A DNA stretch of 64,000 nucleotides from Rhizobium sp. G21 (GCF_014158035.1 NZ_JACFXW010000001.1:4070001-4134000); one strand, 5' to 3'; numbered from the stretch's first letter, positions 9,195 to 19,236 are shown. Translations and numbers: made by a program. The notes: a model not told the origin generated them from the sequence alone.

Positions 9195-10421
9195 CTATGA
9201 TTTCCGCGTCGCGCGTCCTGGCCGGAATTCAGTGAGGAGCGCGAGCAGAGCGAGGGTGGGGAACGCAAGGCCGACCCAGCTCGTCCGTTCCCAGCCGCCG
9301 GTGGCGTAGGCCCAGCCGCCCAACGCCGAACCGACCGCGCCGCCTGCGAAGAAGAAGGCCATGAACAGGCCGTTCAGGCGGCTGCGGTTTTCCGGCGACA
9401 GGCTGTAGATGGCGCGTTGCCCGCAGACCAGGCTGGTGGTGACGCCGAAATCGAGGATGATGGCTGCGGCGACCATGAGCCCGAGCGCCAGCGTGGAGCC
9501 GTCCGCCGCCACATGGCTGATCAGGAAAGCGACGATCGCCATCAGCATCGCCGCGATGGTGGCGAAGCGGGTGAGGCCGCGGTCGGCGAGACGTCCGGCG
9601 ATCGGCGAAGCGATGGCGCCGGCGGCGCCGGCCAGCGCAAAGAGCGCGATGCCGGTCTGGCTGAGGCCGAAAGCCGGGCTGGCGAGCAGCAGCGGCGAGG
9701 CGGTCCAGAACAGGCTGAAGGCGGCGAACATGCCGGCCTGATAGACGGCGCGGCGCTGCAGCACGCGTTCGGTGGCGGCGAGCCTGGCCATGGAGGCGAG
9801 GAGCGCGCCATAGCGCATGCGGGCGACCGGGCGACGTTCCGGTATATTCAGCCGGAGCACGACGGCGATCGCGGCCATGAGAGCGGCGGTGATGAAATAG
9901 ACGGCGCGCCAGGACATGAATTCCGACAGGAAGCTGGAAAAGGGTCGCGCCATCATGATGCCGATCATCAGGCCGGACATGACGTTGCCGACGACGCGGC
10001 CGCGGGCGTGATCCGGCGCCATGCCGGCGGCGAAGGGAACGACGACCTGGACGGCGACCGAAGCGAGGCCGATGGCGAGCGAGGAGGCGAGGAACAGTCC
10101 GGCCGTGACCGAAAAGCCGGCGCCGAGCAGCGCGAGGCCGGCGGCCAGGATGAGCCCGATCATCAGCCTCCGGTTTTCCAGGAGATCGCCGAGCGGCACG
10201 AGGAAGAGCAGGCCGAGTCCGTAGCCGATCTGGGTCAGGGTGACGATGAGGCCGGCTGCTGCGGGGCTCATGCCGAGTTCGAGGCTGATCGGCCCGGCCA
10301 ACGGCTGGGCGTAATAGAGATTGGCGGCGACCAGCCCACAGGTCGCGGCGAACAGGAAGGTGAGAAGAGGCGAGATCGCCTGCGGCGCGCGCGCGCCTTC
10401 AGCGGTGGTGGCAATGGACAT
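9195..10421 (-). CDS. MFS efflux transporter
   Basis: A protein of about 408 residues from ATG 10421, starting MSIATTAEGARAPQAISPLL. It has twelve predicted hydrophobic segments and the MFS loop 2-3 signature VPLGDLLENRRLMIG. The segment ANLYYAQPLAGPISLELGMS is typical of the inner-membrane drug/sugar antiporter subfamily often paired with TetR regulators. The cognate-looking TetR gene lies 39 bp upstream in the same direction, so both probably share the operator-controlled promoter at 11085-11125. The substrate is unknown. Confidence 0.85.
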   Translation of the reverse strand: MSIATTAEGARAPQAISPLLTFLFAATCGLVAANLYYAQPLAGPISLELGMSPAAAGLIVTLTQIGYGLGLLFLVPLGDLLENRRLMIGLILAAGLALLGAGFSVTAGLFLASSLAIGLASVAVQVVVPFAAGMAPDHARGRVVGNVMSGLMIGIMMARPFSSFLSEFMSWRAVYFITAALMAAIAVVLRLNIPERRPVARMRYGALLASMARLAATERVLQRRAVYQAGMFAAFSLFWTASPLLLASPAFGLSQTGIALFALAGAAGAIASPIAGRLADRGLTRFATIAAMLMAIVAFLISHVAADGSTLALGLMVAAAIILDFGVTTSLVCGQRAIYSLSPENRSRLNGLFMAFFFAGGAVGSALGGWAYATGGWERTSWVGLAFPTLALLALLTEFRPGRATRKS

Positions 10422-10459
10422 CGGAGGCTCCGGTCGGGGTTTTCGTCTTGGGAGGACGG

Positions 10460-11071
10460 TTAATCGAGAAGTTTCATGGCGGTGGCGGCGATGGCCTGCA
10501 TCTCCGCCTCGCTGCGTCCGGTCTTGCCGATGACGCGCATGCCGTAGAGCAGGCAGAGCATCGCCTTGGCGGTCGCCTCGGCATCGACATGCACGGGAAT
10601 CGAGCCGTCGGACTGGCCGTCGCGGATCACGTCGAGGATCAGGCTCTCGCGGACAGAGACGGCGTTTTCGATGCGGGCCTGCAGATCGGGATCGAAAAGC
10701 GCGAGATCGCGCGCCGACCCGATGACCAGGCAACCGCGACGACCGGACTCGCCATGGGAATTTCCGGCGTAATAGTCGATCAGCCGCCTCAATCGTTCTC
10801 GGCCAGTGGCGGCCTCAGTGAGATGGTCGGCGATGCGGACATCACGGGTGGAGGTGTAGCGGTCGAGCGCGGCGGCGAAAACGCCGCGCTTGTCGCCGAA
10901 GGCTTTGTAGATGCTGCCGGCTGTCAGGCCCATGGCTTCGCCTAGATCGCTGATCGCGGCCGCCGCATATCCCCGTTCGATAAACAACGCCATGGCGGCG
11001 TCGAGCGCCGCTTCGGTGTCGAATTCGCGCGGGCGACCGCGGCCTTTCTGCAGGTCCAGAGTATCGGACAT
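10460..11071 (-). CDS. TetR/AcrR-family repressor of the adjacent MFS gene
   Basis: A 203-residue protein. The N-terminal HTH reads GRGRPREFDTEAALDAAMAL, then YAAAAISDLGEAMGLTAGSI with YKAFGDKRG, the classic TetR recognition helix region. The C-terminal ligand domain resembles the TetR_C family with a conserved CLVIGSARD segment. It lies upstream of, and co-directional with, the MFS transporter. Two near-identical palindromes stand 14 bp before its start codon, so autoregulated operon repression is likely. Confidence 0.9.
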   Translation of the reverse strand: MSDTLDLQKGRGRPREFDTEAALDAAMALFIERGYAAAAISDLGEAMGLTAGSIYKAFGDKRGVFAAALDRYTSTRDVRIADHLTEAATGRERLRRLIDYYAGNSHGESGRRGCLVIGSARDLALFDPDLQARIENAVSVRESLILDVIRDGQSDGSIPVHVDAEATAKAMLCLLYGMRVIGKTGRSEAEMQAIAATAMKLLD

Positions 11072-11084
11072 GATCGCGCCTTTC

Positions 11085-11125
11085 GGAAATGATCGTTTCC
11101 CATTTAATAGGGAATGATCATTTCC
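11085..11125. promoter_or_regulatory. Tandem palindromic operators upstream of tetR-MFS
   Basis: GGAAATGATCGTTTCC (11085-11100) and GGGAATGATCATTTCC (11110-11125) are two copies of one 16-bp palindrome with consensus GGAAATGATCATTTCC. Their centres are 25 bp apart. They begin 14 bp before the TetR start. Their symmetry, duplication and position are what is expected of TetR autoregulatory operators. Confidence 0.8.
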
Positions 11126-11151
11126 AAATCAAGCGTTTTTTTCGTCCATCG

Positions 11152-11862
11152 TCAGGCGCTGAGGCGCATTTGCTTCGGAAAGGCGAAACGGGCCGCCGCG
11201 TCGCAATGGATCGCAGTGGAATCGAAGCCCGGCAGCGGCGTCTTCTCGGGGTCGAGGCTCAGGCAGATTTCGGTGCAGCCGAGAATCACGCTGTCGCAAC
11301 CCTGATCCTTCGCGGCTTCGATCAGGCCGGTGAGGTCGGTGCGGGAGTCGTCCAAGACATGGCCGGCGCACAGCTCTTCGAAAATGATCGCGTGGGTGCG
11401 GGCGCGGCCGGACTCGTCAGGCGTCGCCAAGTCCAGCCCATGCTGTGCGAAACGGCGGTGATAGAAGCCGTCCTCCATCGTGTATCGGGTGGCGAGCAGC
11501 AGCGGCTTGCGTTTGCCCGCCGCCTTGAGCGCCAGCGCCGTCTCGTCGATGATGTGGAGCAGGGGGACCGAGACCGCCGCCTCGACCTCGTCGGCCACTT
11601 TATGCATGGTGTTGGTGCAGATCAGCACGCAATCGGCTCCGGCCAATTGCAGCTTCGCGGCGGCGTCCGACAGCACCGCGGCGGCCTTGTCCCACCGACC
11701 GGCTTTCTGCAGCGCGACGATCTCGTCGAAATTCACCGATCGCAGCAGAATTTCGGCGGAGGCGAGGCCGCCATAGGCGGCGCGCGCCAAACGGTTGAGA
11801 TTGGCGTAATAGACCGCGGTGCTTTCCCAACTCATGCCGCCGATCAGGCCGATTGTTTTCAT
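11152..11862 (-). CDS. Aspartate/glutamate racemase family protein
   Basis: A 236-residue protein from ATG 11862. MKTIGLIGGMSWESTAVYYA is the diagnostic N-terminus of the YgeA/RacX branch of Asp/Glu racemases. Both catalytic cysteines are present: CTNTMH (ICTNTMHK) and GCTEI (ILGCTEICL). It should interconvert an acidic or broad-specificity amino acid without PLP. An Lrp/AsnC regulator is transcribed divergently 147 bp away, which suggests amino-acid-responsive control. The frame is intact. Confidence 0.9.
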   Translation of the reverse strand: MKTIGLIGGMSWESTAVYYANLNRLARAAYGGLASAEILLRSVNFDEIVALQKAGRWDKAAAVLSDAAAKLQLAGADCVLICTNTMHKVADEVEAAVSVPLLHIIDETALALKAAGKRKPLLLATRYTMEDGFYHRRFAQHGLDLATPDESGRARTHAIIFEELCAGHVLDDSRTDLTGLIEAAKDQGCDSVILGCTEICLSLDPEKTPLPGFDSTAIHCDAAARFAFPKQMRLSA

Positions 11863-12009
11863 CTCGTGTCCCCTATGACTCGTTCCGACATGAAATCTAG
11901 CGCGTCGATCGCGGCGGATGTTTGCGAATTGGGTCGACCTCATCTATCTTGGCGCTGAAAAATTGCATCATTTGGCTTCAAGGCGCGCGAAACGAGGCGC
12001 GATACGGAT

Positions 12010-12474
12010 ATGCTCGACGATCGAGATCGCAAACTTCTGGATCTGATGCAATCGGATGCCGGACTGCCGGTGGCGGAACTCGCCGAGCGCGTGGCGCTGT
12101 CGGTGTCGGCCTGTTCGCGACGGATACAAAGACTGGAGGCGGAGGGCTATATCATCGCACGACGGGCGGCGCTCGATCCCAACAAGATCGGCCTGCCGAC
12201 CACGGTCTTTGCGCTGATCAAGACTTCACGGCATTCCGACGATTGGGTCGAGGCCTTTCATAAGGCCATCGCCCGTATTCCCGAGATCGTCGAGGCGCAT
12301 CGGCTGACGGGCAACTACGACTATATCCTCAAGATCGCTCTGCCGTCGGTCGAATATTACGATGTGATCTACAAGCAGATCATCCGCCAGGTGGAGCTGT
12401 TCGACATGTCCGCCTCGATCTCGATGGAGGCGCTGAAACAGGGCGGCGCGCTGCCGGTGACGCATGCGGTCTAG
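12010..12474 (+). CDS. Lrp/AsnC-family transcriptional regulator
   Basis: A 154-residue protein. The N-terminal AsnC-type HTH is [20 protein letters not shown], then [20 protein letters not shown]. The C-terminal RAM (AsnC ligand-binding) domain spans ~65-145, with the usual turn [13 protein letters not shown]. It is divergent from the Asp/Glu racemase, its most likely target. Length and domain order are standard. Confidence 0.9.
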   Translation: MLDDRDRKLLDLMQSDAGLPVAELAERVALSVSACSRRIQRLEAEGYIIARRAALDPNKIGLPTTVFALIKTSRHSDDWVEAFHKAIARIPEIVEAHRLTGNYDYILKIALPSVEYYDVIYKQIIRQVELFDMSASISMEALKQGGALPVTHAV

Positions 12475-12517
12475 CCATGTCCCGGCTCGCGCCGGGCCAT
12501 GGCGGGGCGTCGCGCCG

Positions 12518-13516
12518 TCAGGCGCGCTTTTCGCTGTCGAGATGGGCCATCATCTGTTCGGCGTAGCGTGTGCCGGCCACGGCGTCGGCCGGCACGGCGG
12601 CCTCGATATGGGCGATATCCTCGGCCGTGAGCGTCTTATTCAGCGCTCCGAGGGATTCCGACAATTGCGTACGCTTGCGGGCGCCGATCAGCGGCACGAT
12701 GTCTTCGCCCTGGGCGACGACCCACGCGATGGCGGCTTGCGCGGCGGTCATGCCGCGCTCCGCCGCCACCTCCTGAAGGGCTTTGGCCAAGGCCGTGTTG
12801 CGCTCGGCGTTTTCACCCTGGAAACGCGGGCTGTGGGCGCGGAAGTCGTTTGCGGGGATGGCGCTGGCGTTGAAGGCGGCGCTGAGCAGGCCGCGCGACA
12901 GCACGCCATAGGCGGTAACCGAAACGCCCAGTTCACGCGTCGTCGGCAGGATATCGGCCTCGATACCGCGCGACATCAGCGAATATTCGATCTGCAGATC
13001 CGAAATCGGATGGACGCTGGCGGCGCGGCGGATCGTATCAGAGCCGACTTCCGACAGGCCGATATGGCGGACATAGCCTTCCTTGACCATGTCGGCGATC
13101 GCGCCGATCGTGTCTTCGATCGGCACATCCGGGTCGAGCCGCGACGGGCGGTAGATGTCGATATAATCGACGCGCAGCCGCTGAAGCGTATAGGCCAGCG
13201 CCGATTTCACCGCCTTGGGGCGGGCGTCGTAACCGAGCCAGGCGCCGTTCGGCGCGCGCATCGCGCCGAATTTGACGCTGAGCAGATAGTTGTCGCGCGG
13301 GACGTTCGCCAGTCCTTCGCCGAGCAGCATTTCGTTGTGGCCCATGCCGTAAAAGTCGCCGGTGTCGAGCAGCGTGACGCCTGCATCCAGCGCCGCATGC
13401 AGCGTGGCGATGGATTCAGCGCGGTCGGCCGGTCCATACATGCCCGACATGCCCATGCAGCCGAGGCCGACGACCGAGGTCTGGGGGCCGGTTTTTCCGA
13501 GTGTGGTGGTCTTCAT
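12518..13516 (-). CDS. Aldo/keto reductase
   Basis: A 332-residue protein from ATG 13516, with GGAG upstream (AAAGGAGACGGAACATG). It begins MKTTTLGKTGPQTSVVGLGC, followed by MGMSGMYGP and LLDTGDFYGMGHNE, and contains the catalytic Asp-Tyr-Lys-His set of the AKR fold (D and Y in DTGDFYG, K in VKFGAM). The usual final His region is altered: IDIYRPSRLDPDVPIEDTIG replaces YYQHRVDP. It reduces aldehydes or ketones with NADPH. A LysR gene diverges from it 118 bp away and probably controls it. The substrate is unknown. Confidence 0.9.
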   Translation of the reverse strand: MKTTTLGKTGPQTSVVGLGCMGMSGMYGPADRAESIATLHAALDAGVTLLDTGDFYGMGHNEMLLGEGLANVPRDNYLLSVKFGAMRAPNGAWLGYDARPKAVKSALAYTLQRLRVDYIDIYRPSRLDPDVPIEDTIGAIADMVKEGYVRHIGLSEVGSDTIRRAASVHPISDLQIEYSLMSRGIEADILPTTRELGVSVTAYGVLSRGLLSAAFNASAIPANDFRAHSPRFQGENAERNTALAKALQEVAAERGMTAAQAAIAWVVAQGEDIVPLIGARKRTQLSESLGALNKTLTAEDIAHIEAAVPADAVAGTRYAEQMMAHLDSEKRA

Positions 13517-13634
13517 GTTCCGTCTCCTTTGCATTCGTCCCGCCCTGCGGTTCCGGGAATAAGGGTCTTTTACCGCGCTCTCGGTTGTGCGATAATCCGG
13601 ATGAGATGAAACACCCCGTGCGGAAAATCGTACA

Positions 13635-14531
13635 ATGAGCCAATTGCCGCTCGCCGACCTCGAAGCCTTCGCCGCCGTCGCAGAATCCCGCAACTTCAGA
13701 CGAGCGGCATCATTGCGCGGTGTCTCGGCCTCCGCGCTCAGCGAAGCGGTGCGACGGCTGGAGGCGAAACTCGGCGCTCGCCTGCTCAACCGCACCACCC
13801 GCAGCGTAACGCCGACCGAAGAGGGTGAGCGGCTTCTGGAAAAGGTGCGGCCGCTGATCTCGGAGATCTCCACGGCGCTCGAACGGGTGGCGGAAACATC
13901 GGACCGCCCTGCGGGTCGTCTGAGGTTGAACGTGCCGTCTTTCGTGGCCCGACAGATCCTGCCGCCGATCGCGATCGCCTTTCTCAGGGAATATCCGGCC
14001 GTCACCCTCGAAGTGCAGGCCAGCGACACTTTCGTCGACGTTTTCGCCCAAGGCTTCGACGCGGGCATCCGCTATGACGAGAGCCTGGAACAGGACATGA
14101 TCGCCGTCCCGATCGGCCCGCGGACACAACGTTTCGCCGCCGTGGCCTCGCCGGACTATCTCGCCCGACATGGAACGCCGCGGCATCCGCACGACCTGCT
14201 CAAGCACGCCTTCATCCGCCATCGCTTCGACAGCGGCAGAATGTCGGCGATGGAATTCGAGAAGGACGGCGACGTCATCCGCGTCGCCCCCGATGGACCG
14301 CTGGTCGCCAACATCATCGATATCGAACTCGCGGCGGCGCTCGGCGGTCTCGGCGTGCTCGCGACCTTCGAGGAGGTCGGTCGCGCTCATGTCGCCACAG
14401 GCGCGCTCGTGGAGGTGCTCAGGGATTGGCAGCAGCCTTTTTCCGGACCCTATCTCTACTATCCCAGCCGACGGCATATGCCGTCGCCGCTTCGGGCGTT
14501 CGTGGATTTCATTCGGCGCTGGCCGGGCTGA
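13635..14531 (+). CDS. LysR-family transcriptional regulator
   Basis: A 298-residue protein of standard length. The N-terminal winged HTH is LADLEAFAAVAESRNFRRAA, then SASALSEAVRRLEAKLGARL and LNRTTRSVTPTEEG. The C-terminal substrate-binding domain includes GRLRLNVPSFVARQILPP, LEVQASDTFVDVFAQGFDAG and IRYDESLEQDMIAVPIGP, typical of the DsdC/AaeR-like group that regulates neighbouring oxidoreductases. It is divergent from the aldo/keto reductase. Confidence 0.9.
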   Translation: MSQLPLADLEAFAAVAESRNFRRAASLRGVSASALSEAVRRLEAKLGARLLNRTTRSVTPTEEGERLLEKVRPLISEISTALERVAETSDRPAGRLRLNVPSFVARQILPPIAIAFLREYPAVTLEVQASDTFVDVFAQGFDAGIRYDESLEQDMIAVPIGPRTQRFAAVASPDYLARHGTPRHPHDLLKHAFIRHRFDSGRMSAMEFEKDGDVIRVAPDGPLVANIIDIELAAALGGLGVLATFEEVGRAHVATGALVEVLRDWQQPFSGPYLYYPSRRHMPSPLRAFVDFIRRWPG

Positions 14532-14534
14532 TTC

Positions 14535-15219
14535 TCAGGGCGTGCGGCGCTGATAAGTGTTCTGCAACTCGTCCTGCAGCACATGCGCCACGCCCTTGGC
14601 CTCAAGTTTATAATCCTCGGCCAGAACGCGTGTGGAATAGGTCCAACCTTTCGGCAGCTTCAGTCGCTCGCGGAGACCGGGAAGGTCGGCGAGCGTAAGC
14701 GCGGGATCGACGATCTGCGCATAGGATTGCATCATATAGACTTGGCCCTTGGGATCGATCAGTTCGAAGACCGGTTTGCCGGCGGCAAACAGCCAGACCG
14801 TCTCCCGCATGACATCCGTTGGCTGATAAAAGGACTTGCCGATCGTCGCGCCCAGCAAGGTGATGGTGATCTCGGCGCGCGCCGCCATGTCGATCCCGCC
14901 GAAGGACCGGGGTTCGCCGGCCGCGGTCTCTCCCTTGCCGATAATGCCGTCAATCAGCCAGTGGCGCAGGCCATTGAGCTCGACAGCGTCGGCATCCAGC
15001 TCCCTGGCGAGCGTCTTGGCGTCCAGCTTGGCCCAGGCGGCCTTGTGGCAGGTGTTGTAGCCGAGCGTGTTGTAGACTGTGACATGCAGCTTGAGACGGG
15101 CGCGTCAGGACCTCGCAGTAGCGCTGCTCGAACAGGCCGGCGGCAGTACGTTCCTCGGCGTGCGCGGGCCCGTTCACTGCGGTGAGGAGGGCAATCAAGA
15201 GAGACAGTTATGTTCGCAT
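14535..15219 (-). pseudogene. Conserved exported protein, with nonsense codon and frameshift
   Basis: The ATG at 15219 is followed by an in-frame TAA at codon 4 (15208-15210) and then LSLLIALLTAVNGPAHA, a good signal peptide. Mature EERTAAGLFEQRYCEVLTR follows. The frame then shifts near 15105 into LKLHVTVYNTLGYNTCHKAA, RELDADAVELNGLRHWLIDG and a C-terminal domain (ITITLLGATIGKSFYQPTDV) ending at 14535. The whole looks like a conserved ~220-residue periplasmic protein of unknown function. A TTG at 15198 could bypass the stop but would cut the signal peptide. Two lesions suggest decay or sequence error. Confidence 0.6.
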
Positions 15220-15372
15220 GACGGTGCTCCGATTTGGGGATCAGGCGCAGGATAGCGCGCGCGGGCAAGGCGGGCGCTGAAGATATTTGGGTTGGCGCCG
15301 GCGCTTTTCTCCATCTCATATCCAGTGTATATAGAGTTGCAATACAAGGTAATGGATCTGACGGAGGCCGGA

Positions 15373-15657
15373 ATGAAGCGGGATATCGGCGTTTCCATGC
15401 GTCTACGCGAGGACGATCTCGAAGTGATCGATCGCGGCGCGGCTTTAAACGGCCTCTCCCGAACCGAATTCATGCGCCGCGCCGCGCTGCAGGAGGCGCA
15501 ACTGGCGGTGCTGAACGAAAGCCTCATCCGCATGTCGCCCGACGGGTTTGACCACTTCGTCGAGGCGATTGAGGGCGCTCCCGCTCCAATGCCGGACAAA
15601 GCAAGAGAGAGGATCGCGCGCAGCTTTGCGAATGGTCCGAAGGACGCTTCCCGTTGA
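15373..15657 (+). CDS. DUF1778-type (TacA-like) antitoxin
   Basis: A 94-residue protein from ATG 15373, with GGAGG five bases upstream. It has a ribbon-helix-helix N-terminus (DIGVSMRLREDDLEVIDRGA, LNGLSRTEFMRRAA) and a C-terminal tail typical of DUF1778 antitoxins, whose tail neutralises the partner acetyltransferase. The next gene is a GNAT protein starting at a TTG that overlaps this stop codon, the standard TacA-TacT arrangement. RHH antitoxins usually repress their own promoter. An upstream start at 15351 is possible. Confidence 0.85.
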   Translation: MKRDIGVSMRLREDDLEVIDRGAALNGLSRTEFMRRAALQEAQLAVLNESLIRMSPDGFDHFVEAIEGAPAPMPDKARERIARSFANGPKDASR

Positions 15658-16160
15658 GCTTGATCCGAGGGCCGGAACTCCTGCGTCCGGACCATACCTG
15701 CGCCCACTTCGACTGCGGAAAGCATGCGCTCAACGAGTGGCTGGCGACGCATGCGCTGTCGAAGCAGAGCAAAGGATTCTCACGGGTCATCGTCATGGCG
15801 GAGGCAGGGCGCGTGATCGCCTTTACGGCCTAGCGCCGACATCGATCTCCGCGCGCGCCATGCCGCGTTCGGTCCGCACCGGACGGCATCCTGACCCCAT
15901 TCCGGCCATTCTGCTCGGGCAATTCGCCGTCGACCGCCGCTATTCAGGCAAAGGGCTCGGCGGCATGATGTTGGGCGACGCGTTGAAACGGGCAATCGCT
16001 CGCCGGTGGTGCTGACGCCATCGGCGGTCGCGCCATTCTTGTACGCGCCATTGATCGCGACGCCGAGCACTACTGGGAATCCAACGGGTTCATCGCGTCG
16101 AAACACGATCCGTCCCTGTTGTTCCGGTCTGTCGCTGATGTGCGGACCCTTTTTGAATAG
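15654..16160 (+). pseudogene. GNAT acetyltransferase toxin (TacT-like), disrupted by two frameshifts
   Basis: It starts at TTG 15654 inside the antitoxin stop. The first frame reads DHTCAHFDCGKHALNEWLAT and ends at TAG 15831-15833. One missing T in a T-run near 15827 restores YGLAPTSISARAMPRSVR, then PDPIPAILLGQFAVDRRYSG and KGLGGMMLGDALKRAIA. A second shift near 16005 restores ADAIGGRAILVRAIDRDAEH and YWESNGF, ending at TAG 16158-16160. The acetyl-CoA loop is present as RRYSGKGLGG. TacT-type toxins acetylate aminoacyl-tRNA. As given, the toxin would be inactive. Confidence 0.8.
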
Positions 16161-16228
16161 GCGTCGCCGAAAATCCCGACGCAGCCCCTTGACCTCCCGT
16201 CCGATCCCCTGCATAAACACCACGAACC

Positions 16229-16242
16229 GTACCGTACGGTAC
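16229..16242. promoter_or_regulatory. Perfect palindrome before the ilvC-linked TetR gene
   Basis: GTACCGTACGGTAC is a perfect 14-bp palindrome inside a longer run of CCGTAC/GTACCG steps, 26 bp before the ATG at 16268. Its position suits an autoregulatory TetR operator overlapping the promoter. Confidence 0.65.
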
Positions 16243-16267
16243 CGCACTGCAACATTGAGGTGGAGCG

Positions 16268-16914
16268 ATGTTGACCACGGCAGAGACCAATCCGGACCAG
16301 TTTTCGCCACGGCAGAACGCCGTGCTGGAAGAGGCGCTGCGTCTGCTCGTTTCGGGCGGCGAAAAAGCGTTGACCACGGCGGGGGTGGCGCGCGCCGCCA
16401 ATTGCTCCAAGGAAAGCCTCTACAAGTGGTTCGGCGATCGCGACGGGCTGATGGAGGCCATGATCGCCTATCAGGCCTCCAAGGTGAAGACGGGCGAGGC
16501 CAATGCCGGCGCGCTGACCCGCGACAGCCTGGAAAAGATGCTCGACGATTTCGCCATCGCGCTGCTCGACGTGCTCTCGGGCGACGTGTCCCTGGCGCTC
16601 AATCGGCTCGCCATCGGTCAGGCCAGCCGCGACGGCTCGCAGCTCGGCGAAATGTTGCTGGAGCGCGGGCGTAAACAGATCGGCCGCCGTGCCGCGACCC
16701 TGCTGATCGCCGCCAAGAGGGCGCGCCTGATCGAGTTTGACGACGTCACGGAAGCCTATGAGGTTTTGTACGGATTGATCGTCAAGGACTGGCATGTCCG
16801 GCTGCTGCTCGGCGAAGACATGTCGGCGGCGAAAAAGAGTTTGGTTCGCGGGCGAAGAGGGCGGTTGCCGCCTTCCTTCGGCTCTACGGAACCGATAAGG
16901 GGATGGCGGGCTAA
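16268..16914 (+). CDS. TetR/AcrR-family regulator upstream of ilvC, frameshifted near the end
   Basis: About 215 residues. The N-terminal HTH reads RQNAVLEEALRLLVSGGEKA, LTTAGVARAANCSKESLYKW and FGDRDGLMEAMI. The C-terminal helical domain follows the TetR_C-type pattern. Near 16845 the frame changes; the next frame gives AKRAVAAFLRLYGTDKGMAG and a TAA at 16912-16914, a natural end. In the uncorrected frame the protein would run into the ilvC start. The pairing with ilvC 45 bp downstream suggests co-transcription or control of branched-chain amino-acid synthesis. Confidence 0.8.
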
Positions 16915-17979
<1,065 letters not shown>

Positions 17980-18012
17980 TCGCGTTGCGCTTTTCAGGAT
18001 TTGAGATTGAGA

Positions 18013-18036
18013 AACCGGGGGCGACCCCGGTTTTTT
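18013..18036 (+). terminator. Rho-independent terminator after ilvC
   Basis: AACCGGGG (18013-18020), loop GCGA, CCCCGGTT (18025-18032), running into six T's (18031-18036). It lies 34 bp past the ilvC stop and also faces the convergent diguanylate cyclase gene. Confidence 0.88.
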
Positions 18037-18048
18037 CGTGATCGGCCT

Positions 18049-19236
18049 TCAAGCGGTGGCGATATCCCCGTCGCCGTCGACCGCCACGCGGTTGCGGCCC
18101 TTCTGCTTGGCGCGGTAGAGCGCGCGGTCGGCGCGGGCGACGAGGTCTGCGGGGCTGGTATCGGCGCGGGTGCGGGTGGCGGCGCCGAAGCTTGCGGAAA
18201 TGGACGGCGCAGCGTCGGCGAGATCGCCCAACTCCGCCGCCGCGATGGCGCGGCGAAGCCTTTCCGCCAGGCGCGCGGCTTCGAAGGCGTCGGCGCCGGG
18301 CAGGATGAGGGCGAATTCCTCGCCGCCATAGCGCGCGGCATGGAAGTCGCTGCCGTCCAAGACCTCGGCGATGACGCTCCCCACCAACCTCAGACAGTCG
18401 TCGCCGACCTGATGGCCGTGGCTGTCGTTGAACGCCTTGAAGTGATCGATGTCGAGCAGGATCAGCGACAGCGGCGCCTGGGTGTCCGAGGCGAAAGCCG
18501 CATTCAGCGCCGCATCGAAGCTGCGGCGATTGGCGATTCCGGTCAGCCCGTCGGTCAAGGCGTGGCGCGCAAGCTGCTCATTGGCCTGTTTCAATTTTCT
18601 GTTGGCGTCGGCCAGCTGCTGCAGCGCGGTTTCGCGCTCGTATTCGGCCAAGATTTCGCCGAGATAGAGATCGCTGAGACGGGCGAGATAGGTGAGTTGA
18701 AACAGAAAATAAACAAGGCATATCAACGCCATCATCCACTGGCCTTCGAGGGCCGCCGCGATCGACACGGTGCTCATCAGAAGCGCGATGTTGATCAGCA
18801 TCGGCGCGGGCGACATGAAGGCGCGGGCCGCCGAGGATTGGATGATGCCGCAACCGACCGCAAGGACGATCAACTGGCTGTCGCCGTTTCCGCCCGAATA
18901 GAGCGCCGCCAAAGACAGTCCCCAGCACGCTCCCGACGCAACCGAGATCGCTGCGAATATGCGGGTCCATTTTTTCAGCGACTGGTCGCTGCGTCGTCGG
19001 AAAGCAGCTTGGCCGGCGATGCGCATGACGATCTGGAACGCGATCAGGCCAGCGGAGAAAGACACGGCGCCGGTTTGCCCATCCAGCCAGGGATGCAGCG
19101 CGGCCAGCCCGATGGCGAGGGCGGCCAGAAGATGCGGTGTGATGCGATAGAGTTCGCCGAGCTGGCGCCAATGGGTTTCCGGGCGGCCGAGATCAAGTCC
19201 GATCATGATATGGGTGAGATGGCGGAACTGGCGCAC
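18049..19236 (-). CDS. Membrane diguanylate cyclase (GGDEF)
   Basis: A 395-residue protein. Residues ~30-190 contain about six hydrophobic segments, then a short coiled coil (ETALQQLADANRKLKQANEQ), then a GGDEF domain (LTDGLTGIANRRSFD, ILLDIDHFKAFNDSHGHQVG, RYGGEEFALILPGAD). The active site is GGEEF, so it should make c-di-GMP from GTP. The residues before the motif (DGSDFHAARY) do not form a well-placed RxxD, so product inhibition through the I-site is probably absent. No sensor domain beyond the membrane part is evident. It converges with ilvC. Confidence 0.92.
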   Translation of the reverse strand: MRQFRHLTHIMIGLDLGRPETHWRQLGELYRITPHLLAALAIGLAALHPWLDGQTGAVSFSAGLIAFQIVMRIAGQAAFRRRSDQSLKKWTRIFAAISVASGACWGLSLAALYSGGNGDSQLIVLAVGCGIIQSSAARAFMSPAPMLINIALLMSTVSIAAALEGQWMMALICLVYFLFQLTYLARLSDLYLGEILAEYERETALQQLADANRKLKQANEQLARHALTDGLTGIANRRSFDAALNAAFASDTQAPLSLILLDIDHFKAFNDSHGHQVGDDCLRLVGSVIAEVLDGSDFHAARYGGEEFALILPGADAFEAARLAERLRRAIAAAELGDLADAAPSISASFGAATRTRADTSPADLVARADRALYRAKQKGRNRVAVDGDGDIATA

